Origin: Aradus depressus
Taxonomy: Eukaryota > Arthropoda > Insecta > Hemiptera > Aradidae
DNA: 64,000 nt
Reading direction: 5' to 3'
Assembly: GCA_963662175.1 (NCBI GenBank)
Contig: OY759227.1
Span: forward strand, 1,458,501 to 1,522,500
The notes beneath the pieces are model-generated. The model was not told the origin of the DNA. It did no database searches and saw nothing but the letters and a program-made list of their open reading frames with translations. This document shows, piece by piece, positions 42,222 to 53,113 of this stretch; within the stretch, counting starts at the first letter, position 1, and each line of letters begins with the position of its first letter. Both the position numbers and the translations under genes were made by a program.

Positions 42222-42875
42222 GGCATACTAGAACTTATGTATTTTTTAAATTACATTCATATGTTTTCTTATTTACTCCTGTGTTTTCTCCTAACTGATT
42301 CACATTTTTAAATGATTATTTGATGATACTAAAGCAAGAATAACTCTGTAGGATATACACCCGTACTGTACCGGAAGTCGGGAGATTGCCAATTTCGAGA
42401 GGTGTACTTCGCCAAATTCAAAAATGTTGGTACTCAGTAGACGCAGAATTTGATGCTCTACAACATTTATTCCATGAGTTTTTCTCTTAGAAAACTCATT
42501 CACAAGCTGTAGACTCATCAATGGTACTGCATCTCAGTTTTTGACAAAGTTGGAAAAAATCGTCATTTTTTGACCGTGGTTTTCGACCATACCACTTAAT
42601 TGAATTATTAAGTTTTGTTACTCAGTCAACGCAGAATGTAATGCTCTTCAATTTATTACATTGTAACTTTTTCGCTAAGATGCATTTTTTAGGAGTTATA
42701 GGCAAAACACCCAAAAAAGTCCTAAAATTTCGAGGTTTTTTGGCTGCCAAAAGTTGTCCCGAGGTCGCCCGTATTTGCATTTTTGTTTTTTACATGTTCG
42801 TACCCATATATACAAGATAAAAAAATAAAAGCTTCTACACCACCTTTTGCAACGTACAATACCTCTACTGACTGG
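42136..42875 (-). repeat. Right inverted arm of the long-TIR element
   Basis: It begins inside the gene's acidic tail and covers its stop codon, an AT-rich stretch and the terminal GTACGTTGC boundary. Confidence 0.9.
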
Positions 42876-43517
42876 TCTATATCATACATTCCCAATTCTG
42901 ATTGACTACTCGATCCCTCACTATAAATGTTACTCTCCCTACGTTTCTCTGTGTCGTCTACCGGAATTACAGCCTGTTCTGTATTGTTGTTTCTGTATAC
43001 AAACTACTTCCTCCGTCATGATTATACCAGAGATATATAAAATCAAAATTTTTTTTTATTTTTTCCTTTTAAATACCATAAATACTTAAATTTAAAATTA
43101 TATAGTTTCCTGCCTTCACCTTTCACTCATTCATCATGTCCAATAGTTCTCTTTTTTTTTTTTTTGTGTTTATTTGGTATATCTACAATCAGTTATAATA
43201 TAACTATAAGTAAATTTGATATAAGTGAGTGTAAAAAAAAAATAATTATAAATAAATAAAAAATTACAGAAAAAAAAAAATAATAATAAATAAAAATAAT
43301 AATAATAAATATAATGGCAATACATATACACAAATTAAGATAAAATATATACAAAATAAATAATATATACAAAATATGTACAAAATAATTATAATAATAA
43401 AATAGCTTTCAACTCGAGACCCCTCGAAACACCCCCGATTATCTGCCATCCCAATTCCTTCAACTTAATGGAGGCAGGGGAGGCCACAGGGGGCTGAGTG
43501 ATCCCCCCGCCATCTTG
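42876..43517. other. AT-rich spacer with AAT microsatellite
   Basis: A degenerate AAT/AAAT repeat lies at about 43240-43400. A short GC-rich stretch (43440-43515) precedes the LTR2b start. No gene recognised. Confidence 0.6.
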
Positions 43518-44960
43518 TGTAATGTAAATAAACCGTCGCCATGACGACTGACGTTATAGTATTTTTTTTAAACCAAATTTAGAAGACGAAATCAAAGTAA
43601 AAGAAGAAAGAAAATTAAGAAGAAGAAAAGAAAATGGAAATCAGAAGAACAAAACAAGTTTAAAAAGAAATAAAAAACAGTAAAAGTAAAGAAAAGGTAG
43701 CTTCAGGCCTAACCTCAAGGTTACCCACAAACATTTTAAATAATAATTACAAGATCCACCGACTTCAAAAGGCTACTAAATTTTCAGAAGGGATTAATTT
43801 AGCAACCGGGAACAATATGAAACAGTTAAAAGAAGAAGAAATGAAGAAAATTTGAGAAAATTATAAGAAAAAACAAGAAAAGATCAATATTCAAAAAACT
43901 AATCGGTAGAAGGCGATGAGAATTTTTAGAGAAGGACAGTTAATTATTAAGAAAAGATTGAAGAAGAAAAATAAGAGAAAAACTGCCCACATCAGAAAGA
44001 AAAGCCAGTAGTAAATTTTGAAGAAAAGGTCAGTTCTAAAATACATCGAATCAACTAGGCCGGAACCCATCTGAGAAAATACAAGTTATCCGAAAGTGTA
44101 TTCCACAAACTTTAAACACTGTTTTTGAGAAAAGAAGAAGCCAAAATTAAAAAGAAAAGTAACAGAAAATTCATGCAATATTTAATAAGAAAGAAGCAAA
44201 AGAAACGAGGGAAGAAAACGCCAAAAAAGTTTAATATTTAGAAGTAAAACAAGAGACGGAAAACAGGAGACATCCGAATTTGCCGACCCACAATGCAGTG
44301 CAACAGCTAGAATTTAGTCGATGCCCAGCCTTCTCACAGGCAAAAAACCTATGTTGGACTTGTCTTAGTTTTGTTGTGAGATTTAACCCAATGAAGTGAG
44401 TGAACAGTGAATTCTGTATGTGAAGTGACCGGTGAAGAGTCGAGGTGATGGGGAAGGAGTTGCACTCCATTTTTTTAAATATATATTACAGTAGAATCAC
44501 TAAGAGTAAAACAATTTCAAGCGTGATGTCACGAAGGTAGGAATATATATAATTTTTGTTCAAGATGGCCACTTATATTTTTTTCTCAATTTCATCATTT
44601 TTTTTTTATTAAAGTCAGTTAAATTGTAAATATGTTTTAATCTTTTTCTTAATTCCCCATATCTCTCTCAATGAAATTCAAATTTCAAAACTCATAGGCC
44701 TTGCGGACCCTACACCTTTGGAGGTGAGTACCAATTTTTCGGGACACAATAGCTAGAATTAATAATTTATTTCAGAATCATACCGGGAAACAATTTTGAT
44801 TTTGTTGGTTCTATTAACGTAAATTCCAAGAATGTAAAGAGTTAGTTATGATATATATTTTTTATTTTGAAAAGTCAGAAACCAACTTAAATTCATATTT
44901 TTTATTATTCAATTAAAATCAGTAATTAAAATTAATTAGCATTAGTAATAATAAGTAACA
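43518..44960 (+). repeat. LTR2b, 5' LTR
   Basis: TGTAATGTAAATAAACC...AAGTAACA, 1443 bp, followed by TGGCATCACTTGTGG at the primer-binding position. Related to LTR2 throughout but diverged, with TGATGTCA in place of TGACGTCA. Confidence 0.8.
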
Positions 44961-45234
44961 AAATGGCATCACTTGTGGAGGAAGAATTTCCTTTTTTTAT
45001 TTTACTATTGTAAATCGATAAATAACTCGTCTAGAGTCACCGAAGATTATATACAAAGATTAAATAAGCCTAAAGTTGCATTATAAGAAAATCAGGAAAT
45101 AGGGGCCATGAGGAGATTTGAGTTTCGTTTGGAGAGTGGGGAATATATTATATGAATTTTTATTACATATAAAGAAAAATATTGAACCAACATTTTTTTC
45201 ATATTGATAATTTTTTTTTATATTCGAGATATCA

Positions 45235-45854
45235 TGGAAGATATGAAGGCAACTGTAAGGGATATGGGAAATAAAGTAGAAAATATTGGAAACAAGATTA
45301 AAGAGGGAAAGGTTCAAACTGTAGAAATAGAAAAATAAACAAACTTAGAAATTTTAGTAGAGGAAGTCAAAATAGTTTCGGAAATTAGTTCTAGAAATAG
45401 CTTAGAAAGTGAAAGGACAAATTTAGCAGTTAAAAAGAAATTTCAAAGTAGAGTAAAATCGGTAAGAAAATTTCTTTCCAAGGAAGAAATCACAATGAGT
45501 TATCATTTAGAGCAAATGAATGTAGAAGTAAGAAAGTGTGAGTATGTTGATGTTTTGCTGTATGGATGGAGAGTGGACTTGACAGAAATATTATATAGGA
45601 CAACTGACAGGTTCGAAAACATTTTTAGAATACAATACAGAAAAACTGAAGTGAAAATTTATGAAATAAGGGGAAATGAGAAAAATGACGCGGTACTGAC
45701 AGACAGACTACGCAAAATTTTATTTGGTGGGGGGAGGGGGGGGAAGATATTTGAAGACATTATACGGCGCGGCATTAAGAAAAAGCAGGGGCTCATCGAA
45801 GGCTCTGCAATGATAATTGTATCAGCCGAACTTAAAGTAAGTAACTATTTTTGA
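45235..45854 (+). pseudogene. LTR2b gag, C-terminal remnant
   Basis: The frame begins with an EDMKATVRDMGNK-type stretch just after the leader, so most of the coiled coil is deleted. A TAA near 45337 interrupts it. From 45495 it is open for 119 residues: YHLEQMNVEVRKCEYVDVLLYGW, LTDRLRKILF and FEDIIRRGIKKK, ending SNYF as in the gag at 11078. The post-gag hairpin follows at 45855. A G-run near 45728 expands the loop before KIFEDI. Confidence 0.65.
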
Positions 45855-46157
45855 AACTCGAATGAGTTATAGACTGACAGACAGACAAACTAAAACTATA
45901 GAAAAACTTTAGACAGAAAACATACAGAAACTACGGATAAATGATATTTGCAATTGATAAAAGAATAAATGAATATATATTGTATGAATGAAGTTTATTT
46001 GAGATACATACTTGTGTTGTTGAATTTATAATGTGTTAATGTAAGGGCTTGAATTAGGTTAATAAAATGTAATCATGATGTTTATTTTATTTTCGAATTG
46101 CTGTTTGTAAACAAAGGGGTAGAGAGAAGGTAACATCCCATGGAAAGGTTATGAACA

Positions 46158-46262
46158 AGACCGAACTAGTTCGTTTATGATGAACGAGACCGAACGAGTA
46201 CAGAAGGTGACCGACCTGGTTCATAAAGTGAACCGTTCATTTAGTGACCGGTAACCGTACTT
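46158..46262. other. GACCGAAC-type palindromic block in LTR2b 3' region
   Basis: A perfect 12-bp palindrome CGAACTAGTTCG (46162-46173) is followed by several GACCGAAC/GAACCGTTC-type repeats. It sits where LTR2 copies carry the ATCGATCC and GGATCC hairpins but has different sequence. Confidence 0.5.
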
Positions 46263-46403
46263 TTGGATAGGGATATCCGATTTTCATGTAATTAAAGATA
46301 TATATAGGATTTTTTTTTTATTAGAATTTTTTTTGAATTTAATATTATATGTAGTAATTAAACCGAGAATGAAAGAAGTAGGATGAATGAATTAGATTAG
46401 TTT

Positions 46404-46745
46404 TTTTTTTTTTTGTAGCTGTCAATAAGCAAGCGGAGACAATTTGGTCTCTTGCAGTATTTGGCGTCTGCACTTTGCCCAGCCTGAAGCAGTATCAGGG
46501 AACTAGCCCGGTCTCCCCGAAGCTTGACGCGCTTCCTGTATGTCGAGTCACAGGACTGGTTCCCGACGGAGCTGTCGCTTGGTGTCGGAAAGAGAGAGTG
46601 CAGATTGCCTCCTCTCTTTGGCATTGGGGGTCAGTATCTGGAAGGAACGGTCCAACTGGGGGCTAGAGAAGTATTCTTAGCTGATCCTATGGGAATCGAA
46701 CCTAGCCATCTTAGAAACATTTAGACAAAGCTAATACAAATAAAA
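46404..46745 (-). repeat. Candidate tRNA-derived SINE, third copy
   Basis: Reading on the minus strand: TAGCTTTGTCTAAA, 30 nt later a perfect B-box GGTTCGATTCC (46702-46692), a ~240-bp GC-rich body, and a poly(A) tail (T-run 46402-46415). The BEL insertion lies at its 5' edge. Confidence 0.55.
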
Positions 46746-46750
46746 CATAC

Positions 46751-47340
46751 TGTTTGCGCCGGCAAATAATTTTCTTTTCATTTACATTTAATAGGTATAT
46801 TGTTTTGTTTTCATTATGTAAACTCGAGATGAGTGTTATTATTTATATCAAATGACCCCACCCCAAGCATAGGAGAGGATTACCTATGCTAAGCCCAGTG
46901 AGGTCAGTGTTCCATTTACTCCTGAGCAGTGAAGTATTACATCTACTCCTGGCCTGTGAGGTGTGCACCCTACATCGCACACACGCTACTTTCATCCAGT
47001 AAGGTCCATGCACCTTTACACCGCCACTACCACGACTGTGGCCTGTCTCTACATCGAGACCCTCACAACATTAGCTGAGGATTTGGGACGATACTGTGTG
47101 CTCATGGGGGCCCCCCACCTGTATTTATTATACTCTATTATTGGCCAATAATTCCTAGAACACTTGTGCATTATAAGTTTTTAGTTTATGTCATTTTCTC
47201 ATGAACATTCTAGGATTATTTATATTATTTCATTTATGTTTCTTTCATACAAATATATTGTCTTTTCATTTCATTTGCTTTTCATTTATTATTTATGAAT
47301 TTTGGGACCGGACACTTAAAAGCTCCTCCCAGGTTCAACA
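46751..47340 (+). repeat. BEL 5' LTR
   Basis: TGTTTGCGCCGGC...GGTTCAACA, 590 bp. It contains the ACTCCTGAGCAGTGAAG/ACTCCTGGCCTGTGAGG short repeats. Confidence 0.95.
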
Positions 47341-47343
47341 TTT

Positions 47344-47361
47344 TGGTGACCCCGACGTGAT
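47344..47361 (+). promoter_or_regulatory. BEL primer-binding site
   Basis: TGGTGACCCCGACGTGAT starts 3 nt after the LTR, the usual position. The string resembles primer-binding sites reported for BEL/Pao-type elements; tRNA not assigned. Confidence 0.7.
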
Positions 47362-47742
47362 AAATTTCACACATATCTATGTATGCAAGAAACATTTAAT
47401 TTTCTTTCATTTAGTTATTCAAATTTAAAATTCTTTAAGTGACAAATTTCTTATTTTGGCTTTGTTATTTCTTTAAGTGACAAATTTCTTATTTTGGCTT
47501 TGTTATTTCTTTAGTGAAATATTACATATATTTACGTAAATAAGGCCTTACATACCGCCATATTGTAATTCATATGTATTTACGTACAATTTATCCAAGA
47601 GGTCAGGTTCTTCTTAAGGATTATTTTCAAGCTTAAGGTAATCCTTTACCTTATATTTACATATTCTTAGTCTATTTATTTGTATTCTCTTTTCCTTAAT
47701 ATATTTGTACACATAGGTATATATTATTGTTTATTATTCAAG
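47362..47742 (+). other. BEL leader
   Basis: Non-coding, with a tandem duplication of about 39 bp (TTCTTTAAGTGACAAATTTC units at ~47431-47510). Confidence 0.7.
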
Positions 47743-50700
47743 ATGTATTCTGAAAGTGACATACCTGAAGCAAATATTCAACTCACAATGTTGAAAGGGA
47801 AACTTTCCAACAGTTCCAAAGAAGTCAAGTCTATTACGGAACAAGCCAGGCTTGCAAAGACCGATTTTAGTCAAATTTCTTTGTTCAAAGCCATGTACAT
47901 TACATTGGACCAAAATTATAAGGACTTTAATAATTATTGGGAGGAAGTGAAGGAAATATATGTTAGACTGTACAGGGCATCTGAGTTTCCTTCGGCTAAC
48001 GATACGAACGTGCAAACTAATGTTAAAAGATACTTCTATGAAGCCACTTCAATTTATTTGGACATTGTTAGGGAACAGCCCAATCCAAGGCTTGAAGAAA
48101 CTTCTAATCGGACAGTATTTAATGAAAGCCGCATTGTAAGAGCACAATTACCTCAAATAAATCTTCCTCGTTTTAGCGGTGATTTGTGTAGTTGGCCTAA
48201 ATTTCGAGATATTTTCACGTCATTAGTTCATAACGATGGAAATATTTCTCTAATTGAAAAATTTCATTTTTTGACATCATCATTGAGTGGTGAAGCAGCC
48301 ACGGTAATCAATCAATTTTATCTTACCGAGTCCAATTATGAATTTGCCTGGAAAGCCCTCAAAGAGACTTATGAAAACGACCGATTGTTAGCCTCCACTT
48401 ATTTAAATAAAATTTTGGATTTCAAACCACAACAAGGCAAGCCCACTCTACAATCTCTACAATCCTTTTTAATTGAAGTTGTTGACAATATTACTACCTT
48501 CAAACATTTAAATATCCCTAACGAAACTGATTTCATGTTATGTCATCTGGCTTTGAGATCCCTAGATCCTGTTACCCGGCAGCAGTTTGAGATGGCTAAC
48601 ATCCACACAAGCATTCCATCTCTTGAGTCCTTAACTACATTTGTGAGACAACGTTGCCGGGCCTTGAAAATGACAGCTGAAAATTCCACTACAGGTGCTG
48701 GTCGTCCTGGACGATCTAATTCTCTACCTCCGAAGCCTGTGCTATTTTCACATAAATCAACAGGTAAGGTTTCCTATAAGAAAAGTAATCATCCTACTCA
48801 GAGAAACCCTGTAAAGCAGTTAACTCCAGAACAATGTTTCGTTTGCAAGGAATTTCATTTTCTTTTCATTTGTCCTACAGTTCTACAGTCTACACCAGAT
48901 CAGAGGCAAATGCTTTTCGCTGGTTGGAAGGGATGTAGGAATTGTTTGAAGTCGGGTCATTCAGCTTCGGCTTGTCCTTCGAAATGGTCGTGTCGAATAT
49001 GTCAGGGTAGACATCATACCCTTCTACATACCTTCAATAAGTCTGGACCATCAGGGATTCAGAATTCCATGTCTGTCATGCCAAAGGAAGTTCAGTCTTC
49101 AAGTTACTCTGGTGCAGCGCTTAATAGTACAACAGTTGAGGAAACCCAGGTCCTTCTAGGGACAGCAGTTGCTCTGATTAGAAGTGTTAGTGGTCAATAC
49201 ATTCCTATCAGAATGGTTGTGGATTCTGGGAGCCATTACTCCTTTATTACTGAAAGGGTCTCTCGGCAACTAGGACTCCGGCTTGAGGTTTTCAGTAAAC
49301 AGATTTCCGGGCTAGGTCAAAGTCTTCTGGAGAATCTGAAAGGCGTCATTAACTGTACGGTGAGACCTTCACAGGACCCCACACCTGAGTTACATACTAA
49401 GGCAATAGTAGTACCAACCATAACAAGCCTTTTACCTACGAAACGTCTTCCCATTGATCTTTGTCAGCAGTATTCCTCTTATCCACTTGCAGACACTACC
49501 TTCTGTCAACCAGGGAATGTTGATTTTTTACTTGGTGCCGATCTTTTTGCCAAAATTATCACTGGGAATCCCATCATTGTACATGACAACCAGCCTTATT
49601 TTTTACCTTCCATATTTGGTTATATTGTTATAGGGACATTTTTTGACCTAACCAAGGAAGCCAAATTAAATGCGTTTTTTGTAAATGACTCAGATAATTT
49701 ACTTAACCAACTCTCCAAATTTTGGGAATTGGAAGAGGTCCAAACCAAGAACCATATGGACCCAGAGGATGAGTTGTGTGAGAAACATTTTCAAGACACT
49801 CATTATAGATTGGATAATGGCCGCTACGTTGTGTCACTGCCTTTTAAACCTACTGCTACCGTATTAGCTGAATCAAGACCGGCTGCTTTAAGTCGACTTA
49901 GGAACATTGAATCCAAATTATACCGCAACCCTTCACTGCGCTGCGAGTATCACAATTTTCTGCAAGAATATCTTGACTTACATCACATGTCTTTGGCTCG
50001 AACTCCAGGGAAGTACATTATTCCTCACCATGGTGTTTTTAAACCCAGCAGTACCTCTACAAAGCTGAGGGTGGTTTTTGATGGGTCTAGTCAAACTCGT
50101 ACTGGGTCATTAAACGGACAACTCATGACAGGGCCTAAACTACAAAAGGATATTTGCGACATTCTGTTAAATTTTCGCATCTTCCCTATAGCCTTCACTG
50201 CAGATATAGTAAAAATGTACCGTCAAATATTGGTATCTTATACTGATCGGGAATTTCAGCATATTCTTTGGCGTTTTGATATTTCGAGTGCTGTAGAAGA
50301 GTACGAACTTTCTACTGTTACATATGGTCTTAGTTGTAGTCCTTTCTTGGCATTGCGGGTACTCCAGCAATTGGCTACCGATGAAGGAGACGATTACCCG
50401 TTAGCTGCTCATAAGATAGCCAACGACATGTATGTCGATGATTTGGTGTCAGGAGCTTATACCCTACAGGAAGCCCTTGACTGTCAACTCCAACTTCGGT
50501 CGTTGTTTGCAAAAGGGCAATTTCAGCTAAGCAAGTGGTCCTCCAATCGCAAGGAACTATTGGATGCAGTAAAGGACACTTCCACTGAACCGTTCATCAT
50601 TTTCTCGAACGATGAAGCGACGATTAAAATTTTGGGCATGCTTTGGGACCCTGAATTAGATGCCTTTTCTTATATAGTCAATGTGCCATTACCCATTGAA

Positions 50701-51396
50701 GTGACCAAAAGAAAAATTCTGTCCGCTATAGCGAGAATTTATGACCCATTGGGATATTTAGCACCGACAATATTCTTTGCCAAGTGTATACTCCAAGATA
50801 TTTGGAAGGCCCAAGTTAGCTGGGATGACGAAGTTCCCTGCTCCATATCACAACAGTGGCTTATTTTCGCTCAGAATCTTTCATCCATAACTGCACTTAA
50901 AATACCTAGACACCTTGGCACGGATCGTCTTCATCTTGATTGCTGCGTTGTTGGTTTTTCGGATGCCAGCGAAAAAGGGTTTGCGGCAGCAATTTACCTC
51001 AAAGTTTTTGACAGCTTGAAATCGTCTTCAACATTTCTGTTAAAAGCTAAAACAAAATTAGCACCTTTGAAACAGCTTACCATTCCAAAATTGGAATTAT
51101 GTGGAGCTTTACTTTTAGGGAAACTGTATCAGTCTGTTACACCTTCTCTTAAGTTATTAAGTATTCACGGCGTTTCGTTGTACACGGATTCAACGGTGGT
51201 ATTGGGATGGTTGAACACTCCCACCTATTTGTTGAAAACGTTCATGGCAAACAGGGTTAGTCAGATTCAGGAATTGACTCCAAACTGTTCTTGGAAGCAT
51301 GTAGATTCCAATAATAATCCTGCTGACTGCGCCTCCAGAGGTCTTAACACCATTCAACTTATGACACATGAATTATGGTGGCATGGCCCAACATGA
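47743..51396 (+). CDS. BEL Gag-protease-reverse transcriptase-RNase H
   Basis: Start chosen at ATG 47743 (MYSESDIPEANIQL); an upstream in-frame ATG at 47680 adds a hydrophobic 21-residue lead in leader sequence. Counting from 47743: Gag with a DUF1759-like region (PRFSGDLCSWPKFRDIF, ~140-160), zinc-type segments CFVCKEFHF..C (~365), CRNCLKSGHSASAC (~398) and CRICQGRHH (~420); aspartic protease MVVDSGSHYSFI (~491); RT with RVVFDGSS (~776), FTADIVKMYRQI (~818), YGLSCSPFLAL (~861) and catalytic YVDD (~896); RNase H with GFSDASEKGFAAAIY (~1070) and YTDSTVVLGW (~1145). It ends at a TGA (51394-51396) just after WWHGPT, where BEL polyproteins normally continue, so this is a nonsense change and not the natural end. 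Confidence 0.93.
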   Translation: MYSESDIPEANIQLTMLKGKLSNSSKEVKSITEQARLAKTDFSQISLFKAMYITLDQNYKDFNNYWEEVKEIYVRLYRASEFPSANDTNVQTNVKRYFYEATSIYLDIVREQPNPRLEETSNRTVFNESRIVRAQLPQINLPRFSGDLCSWPKFRDIFTSLVHNDGNISLIEKFHFLTSSLSGEAATVINQFYLTESNYEFAWKALKETYENDRLLASTYLNKILDFKPQQGKPTLQSLQSFLIEVVDNITTFKHLNIPNETDFMLCHLALRSLDPVTRQQFEMANIHTSIPSLESLTTFVRQRCRALKMTAENSTTGAGRPGRSNSLPPKPVLFSHKSTGKVSYKKSNHPTQRNPVKQLTPEQCFVCKEFHFLFICPTVLQSTPDQRQMLFAGWKGCRNCLKSGHSASACPSKWSCRICQGRHHTLLHTFNKSGPSGIQNSMSVMPKEVQSSSYSGAALNSTTVEETQVLLGTAVALIRSVSGQYIPIRMVVDSGSHYSFITERVSRQLGLRLEVFSKQISGLGQSLLENLKGVINCTVRPSQDPTPELHTKAIVVPTITSLLPTKRLPIDLCQQYSSYPLADTTFCQPGNVDFLLGADLFAKIITGNPIIVHDNQPYFLPSIFGYIVIGTFFDLTKEAKLNAFFVNDSDNLLNQLSKFWELEEVQTKNHMDPEDELCEKHFQDTHYRLDNGRYVVSLPFKPTATVLAESRPAALSRLRNIESKLYRNPSLRCEYHNFLQEYLDLHHMSLARTPGKYIIPHHGVFKPSSTSTKLRVVFDGSSQTRTGSLNGQLMTGPKLQKDICDILLNFRIFPIAFTADIVKMYRQILVSYTDREFQHILWRFDISSAVEEYELSTVTYGLSCSPFLALRVLQQLATDEGDDYPLAAHKIANDMYVDDLVSGAYTLQEALDCQLQLRSLFAKGQFQLSKWSSNRKELLDAVKDTSTEPFIIFSNDEATIKILGMLWDPELDAFSYIVNVPLPIEVTKRKILSAIARIYDPLGYLAPTIFFAKCILQDIWKAQVSWDDEVPCSISQQWLIFAQNLSSITALKIPRHLGTDRLHLDCCVVGFSDASEKGFAAAIYLKVFDSLKSSSTFLLKAKTKLAPLKQLTIPKLELCGALLLGKLYQSVTPSLKLLSIHGVSLYTDSTVVLGWLNTPTYLLKTFMANRVSQIQELTPNCSWKHVDSNNNPADCASRGLNTIQLMTHELWWHGPT

Positions 51397-52554
51397 CTTC
51401 AAGAGGATATTTCTGCTTGGCCTACCTCGATAGTGAGTGTTTGCAGCGATCTACCGGAGATGAAGAAACCATCCCCAGCTGTGCTGAGTGCCACAGATGC
51501 ACAACAGTATCTCCTGGATTGGATGTCCCGCTTTTCTTCATACGAAAAGTTAGTTAATTCTGTAGTGTATATCCGACGCTTTCTATCAAAATTTAGTAGA
51601 AAAAATGTTAAATTGCTGGGTCCGATTACTGCTACAGAATTTCGGAATGCATCGGTACGATGCGTACAAGTCGTACAGAAATATTATTTTCCAGATCTTC
51701 AACCAGATCAACCGATCAAAAGTAAAAGTCTACTCTTCTTAAATCCGTATTTCGACTCCTCTGGAGTTATCAGGGTGGGCGGAAGGATCCACAACGCTCA
51801 TGTCTCCGAAGAAGTCAAACATCCAATTTTATTGCCTAACAAAGGTGCCTACACCACGCTTCTAGTGGACTTCTATCACCGAACATATCTTCATCCTGGA
51901 CCTAGCTTGCTTCATGCCTTGCTTCGTCGTCGTTATTGGATCTTGTCATCAAGAAGAGTGATTAGAAGTAGGACCTTTAAATGTGCACGTTGTTATAAAT
52001 TAAATGTCAAACCTATCATACCGTCAATGGGTTCCCTACCCAAGTCTAGGTTTAAGGATGTACGTGCCTTTCTTCATGTGGGTGTGGACTACGCAGGTCC
52101 ATTTGTCATTCGGGAGTCACTGAGAAGGAAGGCCGCCACAAGTAAATGCTATTTGAGTCTTTTTGTCTGTCTTTCCACTCGAGCAGTTCACCTCGAACTT
52201 GTTTCGTCGTTGAGCACCGAAGCCTTCTTAGCTACGTTAGACCGCTTCGTCGCAAGAAGAGGTTTACCCGAGCACATCTTTTCCGATTGCGGTACCAACT
52301 TCATTGGAGCTAATCGACATTTGAAGGATTTGGTTCACTTTCTGCGTGAAGGTCATACGCAGTCAACAGTCACTGAGCACTTAGCTCCAAAAGAAATCAA
52401 ATGGTCCTTCAGTCCTCCTCATACACCCCACTTTGGTGGCCTCTGGGAGGCAGGCGTCAAATCTGTTAAAAGTCTGCTTCAAAAGGTCCTCAATCTAACT
52501 CCTTTCACTTTTAAGAGTTATCGACTATTTTTTGCAGGATTGAAGCCACATTAA
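51397..52554 (+). pseudogene. BEL integrase, continuation after stop, ending in frameshift
   Basis: Same frame as the upstream ORF. Integrase features: an N-terminal zinc-type region (VDFYHRTYLHPGPSLLHALL...CARCYKLN), then the catalytic core with first Asp in GVDYAGPF, second Asp in FSDCGTNF, and Glu in GGLWEAGVKS. The frame ends at 52554 because one base appears to be missing near 52507-52512; the protein likeness continues one frame over. All three catalytic residues are present. Confidence 0.88.
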
Positions 52555-53006
52555 ACTCCCGCCCTTTATGTCCGTTATCAGAGGCGTTGGACGACTTTGA
52601 CTACCTTACACCAGGACACTTTCTCATTGGTGAGAGCCCAATCGCAGTTCCTGAGCCTTCTTTGTACGATCTTCAAGAAAATCGTCTATCTCGATGGCAG
52701 CTAGTGAACGCCAGGATACAGCACTACTGGAATAGATGGCGGCGAGAATACCTCCTCACTCTGCAACAACGAGTCAAATGGCACAAGGAGCAACCCAACT
52801 TAAAAACGGGAGACTTAGTACTCCTCAAGGAAGACAACACCTTACCAGGACAGTGGCCCATGGCCAGGATCATCGCTACACATCCAGGCGCTGATGGAGT
52901 TGTAAGGATAGTTACCATCAAGACATCCAAAGGCTCTACCTTCAAAAGAGGAGTAGTAAAGCTTATTTCTCTTTCTCCTATTCTTACGGATCCTCATTCC
53001 TCCTGA
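52555..53006 (+). pseudogene. BEL integrase C-terminal domain
   Basis: It continues after the frameshift: DYLTPGHFLIGE, the RWQLVNARIQHYWNRWRREYL helix, KTGDLVLLKEDN and PGQWPMARI, ending VVKLISLSPILT. This matches the C-terminal domain (DUF5641-like) of BEL/Pao integrases. Confidence 0.88.
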
Positions 53007-53091
53007 TTTACATTATTCAATTTTTGTATTGTTTTTTTTTTTTTTTGTTATTTTGACAGGGGATACATATTTTTATTTTTCTATTTTTTGT

Positions 53092-53113
53092 GGTCAAAAA
53101 ATGGTGGGCGGTA
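53092..53113 (+). promoter_or_regulatory. BEL polypurine tract
   Basis: AAAAAATGGTGGGCGGTA directly before the 3' LTR start, expected for plus-strand priming. Confidence 0.6.

Larger units (their letters stand above)
40113..42875. mobile_element. Long-TIR DNA element carrying a FEN1/PIN-like nuclease gene
   Basis: Inverted arms of about 750 bp (40113-40867 and 42136-42875) enclose ~1.27 kb of mainly coding sequence. The outermost CCAGTCAGTAGAGG matches on both sides; a second strongly matching boundary is GTACGTTGCAAAAGG at 40141 / 42857. I could not define a target duplication. The left arm contains an inverted copy of the last ~85 bp of the gene, so the left half seems to derive from the right end, which displaced the gene's 5' end. 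The only gene is nuclease-like; no DDE transposase is seen. Confidence 0.75.

Noticed and set aside
46692..46702. A functional tRNA gene at the B-box
   Set aside because: The A-box is weak and no acceptor or anticodon stem can be formed around it.
52510..52545. A 3' splice-site-like TTTTTTGCAG in the BEL integrase
   Set aside because: There is no matching 5' splice site, and the reading is explained by a single missing base just upstream.
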